DNA of 64,000 bases from Linepithema humile (taxonomy: Eukaryota > Arthropoda > Insecta > Hymenoptera > Formicidae): contig NC_090128.1 of the NCBI RefSeq assembly GCF_040581485.1, forward strand, positions 4,774,001-4,838,000, in the 5' to 3' direction. The notes beneath the pieces were generated by a model, which worked only from the letters and a program-made list of their open reading frames with translations, was not told the origin of the DNA and searched no databases. Each line of letters begins with the position of its first letter. Positions within the stretch are counted from its first letter, which is position 1. Shown piece after piece: positions 27,539 through 39,167 of the stretch. Made by a program: the position numbers and the translations under genes.

Positions 27539-28153
27539 ATGAGTTTCAAAATAAGCTTGTTATTCATGCTTGTTACCTTCAGCATGTTTAGCACGGTATA
27601 CATGCGTCCATCAAAAAGAGAAGAATCCCGTATACGTAAGGCACTAGAATTAAAGAAAGCGTTATGGAAGCGTTTTATTTCTCTTACATTGTACACGCAC
27701 AGTATAATCTTTTATTTTATTTGCTATTATGATACTTTTAATATAATTTGAAAAACTTAAATTGTTATTTATTATTTAATGTACATATTCAATTATAATA
27801 AATTGATACAAATATCAGAAATATAAAGTTATTAATTTAATTTTACTGGAATAATAAAATAAATGTTGAACTGTGTGTGAATTGATATATTTTTTTTCAT
27901 AGTTTACTGCATGCGTTGTAATTTAAGTTTTTGCAAAATGTGTTTCTGTCTTACAGGATTTGATTTATGTGATACTGATCATGATTATGGAAATGGGTGC
28001 AAATTTTTGTCTCCTTGCGCCAGGAAGTGGAGATACGCGTATAATAAGAATACAAGAAAATGTGAATTGTTTCATTACAGTGGTTATGGAGGAAATTATA
28101 ATAATTTTCCAACAGAGGCCACGTGTATGGGTTTGTGTCATGGAGATATTTAA
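27539..28153 (+). CDS. K8, secreted Kunitz-like peptide, 14-38 bridge lost
   Basis: Exons 27539-27635 and 27957-28153 (GT 27636, AG 27956, phase 1) give 97 aa. Cysteines are at 37, 47, 53, 68, 89 and 93; position 38 is Tyr76 (FHYSGYGGNYNNF). The loop between C47 and C53 is KFLSP. The domain begins RFDLC instead of the RPAFC/RPSYC seen in most copies. The signal exon is almost the same as in K7, with K for E near its end. Lysine again follows the loop-opening cysteine. Confidence 0.86.
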
Positions 28154-30076
28154 ATGCATTTTTGACATAAAATTATTAAGAATTTCTTATATATTGATAT
28201 GTATTTACAATAGTTTGATATTGACTTTAAATAGAAAACTAAATGAAAGATTCTGTGAAGTTTTTATAAAATACTTGTAAAAGTTTTATTTTTACATTAA
28301 ATGACTGTAATAAAATAAAATTTACGAATATGTTTATAATATATGTACGAATATTTGTATAAATAAAAAGAAGCACGTCTTAATTTTTTTATTCTTTATT
28401 TTTGTTGCTGTATTAGGAGGTATATAATACTACGTACAATAATTTAATAATATAGAACCATATAAGAATTTATGTAAAAATATATCAGTGTAAATTGAAT
28501 AATATGTTGGTTTAAAAAATATCATCTTATATAGAATTACTGTAATTGTGCTAAATTATTATCAAAATTTTTAAACACGCAACAGCGGTGTTTATTCTTT
28601 CCTTACATTTCATAGATATTTAACATATTGTAAGTTTGATATGTTTTTTTAAATATGTGACGTAAGTGATAAATATTTTCTCTCAAGTAAAAAGAATTAT
28701 AATTTTAGAATTTTCTAATTTTATTCATTATTTATAAGTAGATAAATATTCTTATAATAACTTGATGTTAATTAAATTATATTTTTATTTAAATGTTTAT
28801 TATCAGTATAACGATCAAATATATGTGGCGCAACATACGTGGTCAGTCGTGCAATTATAAATTGGCGCTGGGAATAATAGTAATAATTTTGAAACATACA
28901 ACAACAAAAAATTGCTCTTAAATTGCTTTTTTGCTATGCGTAATTGCTTTACTTCTTTAATTAAATATTAAATAATGCCGTTACACGAAAACAGTCATCA
29001 CTGTTTGCTTAGCAAATACCCATATTTTAATTTTCCAGTTTTCTTTAAAATTTGTTCTTCTAATAAAACGCTCATAAATTGCTATTTTTTTCTCATTAAT
29101 AAAATTTTAAGTTTTTGAGTTTTTATTTATGAAAATGATAGATGTTGATTATTTGGTGCGTTTGTAATACTTCGTTTTATGTGTATCGATTTTATAGTTT
29201 GGTGTTGCGATTACAATTACAACGTAGATCCTTACAATTATTTTTAACCAAAATATTATGACAAAATAAAAAATGAATGTAGAATGTTTATGTGGAGGGT
29301 TGTGATCGGAATGCTAACAAGTTCAATAATGAACGTTTGTGCCGAAAAGTTTGCCTTCTGCAGAAAAATGTACCCGCAAACGGATTTTAAATGGAAATGT
29401 AAGACTGTATGATATTTTGGTCAGATGTTGATACAAATTCTGCATTTTTATAAAAATTAACTGCGACAAAATTAAATCTGTTCATATATATGTGTAAGCA
29501 AAACTGAACATTTTTGTCATTTCTGTTTTACTTTTTTTATACCGTTCTTTTATTTTGGCACATATTAAATATGTATTACTGTGCAGAATAGTTTAATAAC
29601 ATTAGTACATGTAATTGTAATTAAAAAGACTGTTTCTTGTAATACTTATATAATTTGAAAATGTTGTATCCTTCTTGTTTTTGACGTAAAATGAGCACAG
29701 TTAGCGCTTCATAGTTTTTAGACGAAATTAAATGTAGAAGCTCTGTGAAATTTAGTTTTAATTAATGGAAAATAAATTAGAAATTTTAATCTTAAAGTTA
29801 AAACAATGTAAATAAAGTAAATGATATTTGTTTCGGAATGTAAAAAATTATTTCATTCAAAAATACAAAAATACGACATGTATCATATTACTGTATTATT
29901 ATTATTATTGAGATATTATATTATTGAAATATTAAACACTATACTTTATGATGAGTGTGTAGTTCAGATTATCATTGTAGCAAATATTTATTGCGAGCAT
30001 CGTAAAATTTGCAATAGGCGTTCCTTCTTAGCCGTACAGTCACACGGTATAGCACAACGATGATATTCGCGATTTA

Positions 30077-30293
30077 ACAGCCATGTTCTCAACTGACAAC
30101 GCGCAGGCTCTACGATTATAGTAGAAAGGATAGACGAAGGATCAATCGCAATCCTGCATGCTGTTGCTTTTGATCGTCTGTAAGTGACAAACGTTTTTTG
30201 ACCTCGCAATTTACTTAGGCATGTACGATTAAGCGAGAAATTTGGCCACGTCAAACTTGATTCTTCTTAAGAAAAAAATTCTATCAGAACTTG
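30077..30293 (+). promoter_or_regulatory. Unit 9 conserved promoter/first-exon block
   Basis: The inverted repeat at 30138-30155 is degraded (AGGATCA/CAATCCT). Donor CTTG/GTAAGTG has GT at 30294; the acceptor ends at 31210. Confidence 0.55.
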
Positions 30294-31318
30294 GTAAGTG
30301 ATTTTCAATCAATATTATCATAGCATTAAATTTACTCTTACTATTTAATTAATCTTGAAATTATTTAAAGGATTCTTGTTTTGCCATTTTTTTAATAACT
30401 ATCTTGTTATATGCAACTTTGTGACAAGTAAAAGAGATGACAAACAAAGAATTTAGTTTAACATGTTTTATATCATGGAGAAAATTTTATATCAAAAGTT
30501 ATTATGTACGTCAGTAGCTGTGGACCGTGAAGAAATTATTAAAATTTTTGCCATGTTGTTCACACACATGAAAGACAGTAAAAATTTTTAATTCGCGGCT
30601 TCATGGTCCGCGGTTACTGTCGTACATAGTTACTTTTAACATAAAATTTTCTCCGTGATCCAGCAAGATTAGATATAATATGGATATCAAATTTTACTTT
30701 TTTATAAGTAAATCTTATGCATTAACGATTTCTTTTGTCAAAGTGCTGTGTTTAATATTTATACACGCATCGTATCTGTAACGCAAAAATTTTTTACACT
30801 ATAATTATCTTATGTTTTAATGTGACGGGACCAAATAAAGCGAATTAAGCCCGAAAGTGCGAATTCCATTCGTATGAATAAAACTAATAGACACAACCAA
30901 CTTTGCGGCAGTTTTTTGCATAGGAAACGTATCGAAAAAATAACCGTTAATATTTCACAATGTTATTCACATTTCTTCTACAGAGCTATATTCTATTTTC
31001 TTGCTAGATGCATGCATGTGATAAATAATGAACAGTGCTGATTTTACAATTTAAAGTTATTGTAAAAATCATATAAATTACGTTATCTATTGAAACAACT
31101 TATAAATTCGTGTACATAAATCAGATTGGATTTTATGATTCAGTTGTTTGGACATTAATATTTTTTTTATATATGATGTTATAATCAAAATTAAATTTAT
31201 ATAATTACAGATGAGTACGTATAGTAATTATTGATAATAAAATTTTTGGAGAAGCATATATTATATTGATCAAACGTAACTTATTGTTAGTAATTTAATC
31301 AAGACAACACACGAGAGG

Positions 31319-34300
31319 ATGGATTTTAAAATAAGTTTGTTATCTGTACTTGTTACTTTCAGCATGCTTAGCATGGTATACTCTTGTGTTACACAACAGT
31401 GCTATTATCAATATAACGCTCAATTTAATTCAACTGATATAGAACATATGAAGTCTTCTGAAAGTAAGCGTTTTATTTTTCTCACATTGTACAGGGTGCT
31501 TCCGCAACATACAGATCAGTAAATCGGGTTGCCTATTTGTTTATCGGCAGGGGCATGCTTTACCGGCCGTGCAGAATAAGGTTAGATCGCAAGTCCGGCG
31601 GAAAATAAGACAAAAGAAATTTGAGTTTTACCATTTTGGTATAGTGTAAATTTAATAAATAATAGATGTATCAGGCTCTGATGATTGTTAAAATCAATAA
31701 ATTTAAAAGGAGCGTAAAGAGCCAACAGCCAGATATTCGTGCGAAGGTTATCGTGTATTAATATATAACCATTAAACAATACATTAAAAAAACAAACGTT
31801 TCAGCCTGTCATCAGGCCTTTATCAATGTTATTACAAAATTCAAAAAATACGCAACGCAAAAATTATAAACATAAACCGAAGTAAAATTAACATAATAAA
31901 CTGAAGAGTAGTTAAAACCACGTTAAATTGTGTTAAACATAGTAGAAAGCTCGTCCACACAAGATGGAACGAGGTAGGAGAAAAAACTTAGAACCATATA
32001 ATGTGATGGTTGAAACCTCAATGTACGTGATAGAATGATTCTATCACGTACATTGAGGTTTCAACCATCACATTATATGGTTCTAAGTTTTTTCTCCTAC
32101 CTCGTTCCATCTTGTGTGGACGAGCTTTCTACTATGTTTAACACAATTTAACGTGGTTTTAACTACTCTTCAGTTTATTATGTTAATTTTACTTCGGTTT
32201 ATGTTTATAATTTTTGCGTTGCGTATTTTTTGAATTTTGTAATAACATTGATAAAGGCCTGATGACAGGCTGAAACGTTTGTTTTTTTAATGTATTGTTT
32301 AATGGTTATATATTAATACACGATAACCTTCGCACGAATATCTGGCTGTTGGCTCTTTACGCTCCTTTTAAATTTATTGATGTAAATTTAATAATATATA
32401 TATAATAGGAGTTGTTTAATAATAGAAATATTAATAACAACATAATAATAAAATTAGTAAACATTAAACGATTATTAAACAAATAACACAATTTACAAAA
32501 TAAAGATAAATAATATTTTTTTATTTAAAACATGCTTATAACAAATGTTTTATTAAATTACCAGCTTCTTCTAAGCATAACGTGATTCTGCGTATGAAAT
32601 TTTCTCTCTCTCTCTTCTTCTCACTCTATTTAATGTGGCAAGAGTGTTTTCTGCACATGCGTTTCGTATTCTATTTTGCAAATCTTCTTAATTTGCTAGC
32701 AGTTTCATATATTTTATTTTTTAAAAAGCTCCACACGAAAAATCCATGGGCGTAAGATCCGTAGACCGTGGTGGCCACACTGAGGACTATGAAGTCCGAT
32801 CCATCTTCCTGGAAATTTTTTATTTAAAATTGTTCTCGCTACAAGAGACGTGTGAGCGGGATGTCCATCCTGTTGGAAAACCATTTCTAGTTTATTAGCT
32901 AGTGGCACATCTTCCAAAAGCTCGTCGAGTCAATAGAGAAGAAATTGTGAATAATATTGTGCATCCACATTTCCTTCGATAAATTCAGGGCCGATGACGT
33001 GATCTCCTACGATTCCGAGCCACACATTTACAGTCCACCTACTTTGAAAATTGTGTTCTTTTACACAATGTGGATTGTGCTCTGCATAGTGATGCTCATT
33101 ATGACGGTTTATGTGTCCATGACTTCCAAAAATTGCTTTATCAGTCCATAAAATATTTTTTATAAAGATGTCATTTTCGGCATCATTAAAATCTACTTGC
33201 AGAATAATTTAGTATAAAATTGACAATGCAAATTAATAAATGGTAATGTGTTAGGTATATTATAAAATAATAAAAGAATAAAAAATTTAAACAAATTTAC
33301 ATGATTAATAACCCATTCACGAAAATTTAAACATTGTGGCATATTAGCAGGTAGAAGTTTGTGTGTAGTATGTTTTTTTGAATAGATGCCAAATCAGCAA
33401 ATGTTTCATTATTTTATGAACCGTAATGTGGATTATGTCTAGATCTGCGGCAATTGCTCTCGTGGTTGTATGAATATTTCTGATAAGAGTTTGTTGAACT
33501 GCATCAATTGTCTCCTGATTTCTCTGCGGAACATGGATCAACCTGCGAAATTAACAAAATTGTCCATTTGTTTTTAGTCTTTCGTAAAGGCGGTGAAAAA
33601 AACTGTGGTTTGGGTGGCGTCTGTTCAGAAACTTTCGAACATAAAGTGCAGCTAATTGTCTTTTATTCTTTTGGCACTCGCCGTAAATAAAAATCATGTG
33701 TTAATTCTTCAAACGAACAAACGAACTGTTACAATTGTTTGTTCGATTGTTTCTCTTTCTGTATTCCTTATGTCCTGATCGCATTCCGTTTGACAGAATT
33801 TGACGTGAATTATACAAGTTAAAACGCGTTAAAAATTGAGTTACATAATGAAACCGGAACGAAATCACTATTCGTTTGACGAATTAACAGACATGATTCT
33901 TATTTACGGCGAGTGTCAAAAGAATCAAAGACAAGCAGCTGCACTTTACGCTCGAAAGTTTCCGGACAGACGCCACCCAAACCACGGTTTTTTTCATTGC
34001 CTTGAAGAAAGGTTAAGAACAAATGGACAATTTCGTAAATCTCGCAAGTCGTTCCACAACGAAATCAGGAGACAATTGATGCAATTCAACAAGCTGTTGT
34101 CAGAAATCCTCACACAAGCACGAGAGCTATTGCTGCGGATCTAAACATGAACCACATTACGGTTCATAAAATAATGAAACATTTGCTGGGTTTGCATCCA
34201 TTCAAAAAACATACGACACAGAAACTTGTACCTACTGATATGCCACGACGTTTAAATTTCTGTGAATGGATTATTGTGATCACGTTAGTTTGTTTAAATT

Positions 34301-37300
34301 TTTTATTCTTTTATTATTTTATAATATACCAGACATATTGTTACCATTTATCAACTTACATCGTCAACTTTGTACTAAATTATTCAATTTCTGCAGGTGG
34401 ATTTTAATGATGCCAAAAATGACATTTTTTTAAAAAACATTTTGTGGACCGATGAAGCAATTTTCGGAAGTCATGGACAGATAAATCGCCATAATGAGCA
34501 TCATTATGCAGAGCAGAATCCACATTGTGTAAAGCAGTGATGCGATATTTCCCACAGCGGTCCCGGCTCCGCTGCTTCACACAACCTTACAGAAGCGCTA
34601 CGTCACGTATCCGTGTGAGCTCGGCCGTTCAACCAATGGAAGAGAGCGAACGCTCCCTTCCACCGAGCCGACACAACAGATGATAAATGCATGCTACTTG
34701 CATGTTAAAAGCAAGCGTTTCTGATTCAGAAAAGAAATTCTGAGGCGAGTGGCTGGAATATTAGAGATCACCTGTTCGAAACCTGCTTCGTGCAACTTTT
34801 TTTTCTTTTTTCCACATTTGTTTCTAACATAGTAAATTATTAGATAATATTTTTTTGCTCAAAAAAATAATATTTTCTATTTATTATTAATATTCGCATA
34901 TATTAAACTAACAATTTTAGAAATAATACAGATCTGCTATTGTTAATAGAAAAATGAAGTTATTTTACAATGTTGCAACAAAGTTCTAATTTAACATATG
35001 CGAATATTTTTAATAAAGATAAAATAATTTTTTTTAACCAAAAACATTATCTAATAATTTACTTAAAATAAATATCGAAAAAGGAAAAAAGTTACAAAAT
35101 CACAGTTTTCAAACACGAGATTTTTAATATTCTTGCCATTCGCCTTACTCGTTTAGCCATGCTTGTTATTTTACATTTATCAACATAAAAGATTACACGC
35201 CTGCAAAGCTTTTAATTATTTATTTTAAACTACTGCATATTAGCAAGAGTTACTGCAGTAACTACATATACATGTACTGTGAAGATTAGTGGAGGAACAC
35301 AGTAGCATATTAAAACTGCAGTCAAATAGATGTAGATTGGTAATTTTATTAATACTATTAATAAGTAGTGGTCTTCCGCACCACCTTTGAGGTTCCACTT
35401 ATGGCGCGTTCGATTTTTTTTTAAGTGGATCGTCGCCTGGAGCCCTATTGTACCACTTTTTTTTACACCTGTTATTTACAGGTTAAAATAATTTACAGTA
35501 GTTGACACTGTATTTTTGTATCTATATACTTACTGTACTTTGTATACTCACTGTACTTGTACTTTTGCGCGTTGCGCGTATATTGGCGAGTTGGGAAAAT
35601 TACTTTATAATTTTTTATAAATACAAAATATATTTTGTATTTATTATGCCTGCAATGCTATCAAGAGTAATGAGAAATACAAGGTGTCCCATTTTAAACA
35701 ATCAACTCAAATATCTCAGAAACACCGAGTTAAATAATAAAATTTTTTAAATAAAAGTTGTAGGATTTGGAGAGGGAAAAAATATAGGGATATTTGTTTG
35801 ACCTTGGATGGAAGCGCTTCTGAGATGTGAAGGTCATTTTTATTTTTTTAAATGGAACCACTTTAATTTTTTTATATAAATCGATTTCTCATAATATTTG
35901 TCGTAAAAAGTTATAAAACTAGGATGGCCAAAAATTGAATGGTTTACAAGATATTTTATACTTTAATTTGACATAATTTTACATAAACTATAAAATATCT
36001 CGTTAAATATTCATTTTTCAATTATCTTACTTCAACACTTTTATGCACAAAATAATGAGAGGAATCAATTGGTATAAAAAAAACACATAGTTGTCTTTAA
36101 AAAAAAATCTAGCAGAGCTATATTTAAGCTATATTTAGCAGATATGATATAATATACTTTCTTCTTAAATATATATACTTTTTTCTTAAAGTCAACTATG
36201 TATTTTTTTACACCAATTGATTCCTCTCATTATTTTGTGCATAAAAGTGTTGAAGTAAGATAATTGAAAAATGAATATTTAACGAGATATTTTATAGTTT
36301 ATGTAAAATTATGTCAAATTAAAGTATAAAATATCTTGTAAACCATTCAATTTTTGGCCATCCTAGTTTTATAACTTTTTACGACAAATATTATGAGAAA
36401 TTGATTTATATAAAAAAATTAAAGTGGTTCCATTTAAAAAAATAAAAATGACCTTCAAATCTCAGAAGCGCTTCCATCCAAGGTCAAACAAATATCCCTA
36501 TATTTTTTCCCTCTCCAAATCCTACAACTTTTATTTAAAAAATTTTATTATTTAACTCGGTGTTTCTGAGATATTTGAGTGGATTGTTTAAAATGGGACA
36601 CCTTGTATTTCTCATTACTCTTGATAGCATTGCAGGCATAATAAATACAAAATATAGTTTGTATTTATAAAAAATTATAAAGTAAGTAATTTTCCCAACT
36701 CGCCAATATACGCGCAACGCGCAAAAGTACAAGTACAGTGAGTATACAAAGTACAGTAAGTATATAGATACAAAAATACAGTGTTAACTACTGTAAATTA
36801 TTTTAACCTGTAAATAACAGGTGTAAAAAAAAGTGGTACAATAGGGCTCCAGGCGACGATCAACTTAAAAAAAAATCGAACGCGCCATAAGTGGAACCTC
36901 AAAGGTGGTGCGGAAGACCACTACTTATTAATAGTATTAATAAAATTACCAATCTACATCTATTTGACTGCAGTTTTAATATGCTACTGTGTTCCTCCAC
37001 TAATCTCCACAGTACATGTATATGTAGTTACTGCAGTAACTCTTGCTAATATGCAGTAGTTTAAAATAAATAATTAAAAGCTTTGCAGGCGTGTAATCTT
37101 TTATGTTGATAAATGTAAAATAACAAGCATGGCTAAACGAGTAAGGCGAATGGCAAGAATATTAAAAATCTCGTGTTTGAAAACTGTGATTTTGTAACTT
37201 TTTTTCCTTTTTCGATATTTATTTTAAGTAAATTATTAGATAATGTTTTTGGCTAAAAAAAAATTATTTTATCTTTATTAAAAATATTCGCATATGTTAA

Positions 37301-39167
37301 ATTAGCACTTTGTTGCAACATTGTAAAATAACTTCATTTTTCTATTAACAATAGCAGATCTGTATTATTTCTAAAATTGTTAGTTTAATATATGCGAATA
37401 TTAATAATAAATAGAAAATATTATTTTTTTGGGCAAAAAAATATTATCTAATAATTTACTATGTTAGAAACAAATGTGGAAAAAAGAAAAAAAAGTTGCA
37501 CAAAGCAGGTTTCGAACAGGTGATCTCTAATATTCCAGCCACTCGCCTCAGAATTTCTTTTCTGAATCAGAAACGCTTGCTTTTAACATGCAAGTAGCAT
37601 GCATTTATCGTCTGTTGTGTCGGCTCGGTGGAAGGGAGCGTTCGCTCTCTTCCATTGGTTGAACGGCCGAGCTCACACGGATACGTGACGTAGCGCTTCT
37701 GTAAGGTTGTGTGAGGCAGCGGAGCCGGGACCGCTGTGGGAAATATCGCATCACTGGTGTAAAGGAACACAATTTTCAGGGCAGATGGACAGTAAATGTG
37801 TGGCTCGGAATCGTAAAAGATCACGTCATCGGCCCTGAATTTGTAGAAAAAAATGTAAATGCACATTATTATTCGCAATTTCTTCTCCACCGACTCGACG
37901 AGCTTTTGGAAGATGTGCCACTAGCCAATAGGCTAGAAATGGTTTTCCAACAAGATGGACATCCCGCTCACACATCTCTTATAGCGAGAACAATTCTTAA
38001 TAGAAAATTTCCGCGGAGATGGATCGAGTTTCATGGTCCTCAGGAGTAGCCACCACGGTCTCCAGATCTTACGCCCATGGACTTTTTTGTGTGGGGATAT
38101 TTAAAAAATAAAGTCTATGAAACTTTGCCAGCAAATCAAGAAGATTTGAAAAATAAAATACAAAACGCATGCGCAGAAATCACTCCTGCCATATTAAATA
38201 GAGTGCGAGAAAATTTTATGCGCAGAATAATGTTATGTTTAGAAGAAGATGGTAGTTTAATTGAACATTTATTATAAGCATTTATTATTATTTAACATTT
38301 ATTATTATTTAAATAAAAAAATTATTTAATTTATTAATCTTTAATTGTTAATTATTAATAACCTTATTATTAATAACCTTTATTATTTATTTATTTATTA
38401 AAAAAATATTATTTATATTTATTTTGTAAATTGTGTTATTTGTTTAATAATCGTTTAATGTTTACTAATTTTATTATTATGTCGTTATTAATATTTCTAT
38501 TATTAAACAACTCCTATTATATATATATTTTATTATATATATATTATTGAATCTTACACTATACCAGAATGGTAAAACTCAAATTTCTTTTGCCTTATTT
38601 TCCGCCGGACTTGCGATCTAACCTTATTCTGCACGGCCGGTAAAGCATGCCCCTGCCGATAAACAAATAGGCAACCCGACTTACTGATCTGTATGTTGCG
38701 GAAGCACCCTGTACATGCACAGTAATTTTTTATTTTATTTGCTATTATGATACTTTTCATGTAATTTAGAGAACTCAAATTGTTAATAATTATTTAATGC
38801 ATATATATTAATTGTCATAAATTGCTATAAATTACTAAAATATGGAGTTGTCAGTTTAATTTTACTGGAATAATAGAATAAATATTTAACTGTGTATATA
38901 AATTGGTATGTTTTTTTCATAGTTTACTGAATGCGTTATGATTTAAGTTCTTGCACAATGTATTTCTTTTTTACAGGACCTTCTTATTGTAATGATAGTT
39001 ATGACCGTGGTAGTTGCCATCCTTACAATCCACGTGGTGTATTTAGATTTTGGTATGATCGGGAAAAGAAAACGTGCGAAATGTTCATGTACAGTCGTTG
39101 CGGAGGGAATCAAAATAATTTTCTAACTTGGAAAGATTGTTTAGTCGCGTGCTCTAGAGAGAGATAA
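31319..39167 (+). CDS. K9, secreted Kunitz-like peptide, canonical 6-Cys, huge intron
   Basis: Exons 31319-31463 and 38977-39167 (GT 31464, AG 38976, phase 1) join in frame to 111 aa. The intron is 7513 bp because a 7220-bp transposon nest sits in it; splice sites and both reading frames are intact, so the gene may still be expressed. The signal exon is unlike the others: after MDFKISLLSVLVTFSMLSMV it continues SCVTQQCYY, with two cysteines and no RPSKR. Domain cysteines are at 53, 62, 82, 90, 103 and 107, the plain Kunitz set with eight residues between the first two and C90 at the 38 position (YSRCGGNQNNF). No extra loop cysteines are present, but the C14-C30 segment (HPYNPRGVFRFW...) is four residues longer than in BPTI. 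The expected Gly before C90 is Arg. Confidence 0.8.
31658..32380. mobile_element. Fold-back insert, 687-bp inverted repeat
   Basis: A near-perfect palindrome from 31694 to 32380, centred on 32037 with almost no spacer, plus a 36-bp unpaired left end. It is flanked by a 13-bp direct repeat TGTAAATTTAATA (31645-31657, 32381-32393) that looks like a target duplication. Each arm contains CTGATGACAGGCTGAAACG (right arm 32259-32277), whose CTGATGA...GAAAC order resembles a hammerhead-ribozyme core as found in Penelope-like elements. That family link is a weak inference; the stem between the two motifs is too short to be convincing. Confidence 0.65.
32536..33715 (-). pseudogene. Left-arm Tc1/mariner-like transposase remnant
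   Basis: Minus-strand remains of a DDE transposase. Fragments include the N-terminal helix-turn-helix part (about 33540-33715), HTTTRAIAADL and TVHKIMKHLL (33344-33541), and VFQQDGHPAHTS followed by PGRWIGLHSP (32714-32917), which contains the second catalytic Asp. The frame is broken several times and the start codon region is missing. It mirrors the + strand copy at 33848-38277, so it is the other arm of the inverted dimer. Confidence 0.75.
33848..38277 (+). pseudogene. Right-arm Tc1/mariner-like transposase, interrupted
   Basis: Begins MKPERNHYSFDELTDMILIY, an N-terminal helix-turn-helix of the type seen in many insect Tc1/mariner-like transposases (I recall it as DUF4817), followed by ARKFPDRRHPNH. 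A one-base frame break lies near 34070. An intron probably separates NFCEWII from VDFNDAK (AG just before 34398). WTDEAIFGSHG gives the first catalytic Asp. The 3.2-kb hAT-type insert then splits the gene at 34535-37756. After it come FQGRWTVNVWLGIVKDHVIG, VFQQDGHPAHTS (second Asp) and SPDLTPMDFFVWGYLK (third Asp, about 36 residues on), with a TAG in place of Trp before PPRSPD. It is not functional as it stands. Confidence 0.8.
34535..37756. mobile_element. 3.2-kb palindromic hAT-type element
   Basis: Ends CAGTGATGCGATATTTCCCA and complement, with a perfect 8-bp target duplication GTGTAAAG (34527-34534, 37757-37764). An 8-bp duplication and CAGTG ends are diagnostic of hAT elements. The two arms, about 1.6 kb each, mirror each other around 36145 with a few scattered differences, so this is not simple read duplication. 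I see no hAT transposase in it. Each arm includes CTGTTCGAAACCTGC (left copy about 34769-34783), which resembles a tRNA B box, next to GCGAGTGGCTGGA; a tRNA-derived piece is possible but unproven. Confidence 0.8.

Larger units (their letters stand above)
31492..38711. mobile_element. 7.2-kb Tc1/mariner-like inverted dimer in intron 2 of K9
   Basis: The element starts CAGGGTGCTTCCGCAACATA and ends with its complement, flanked by TA on both sides (31490-31491, 38712-38713). Removing it restores the intron sequence seen in the other units. Terminal inverted repeats extend about 160 bp. Each arm carries one transposase remnant, the left on the minus strand and the right on the plus strand, pointing outward from a centre near 33714-33850 that holds a small CGAACAAA/TTTGTTCG hairpin. 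The arms, without later inserts, are about 1.5 and 1.6 kb. A TA duplication and a DDE transposase fit the IS630-Tc1-mariner superfamily. Confidence 0.8.
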
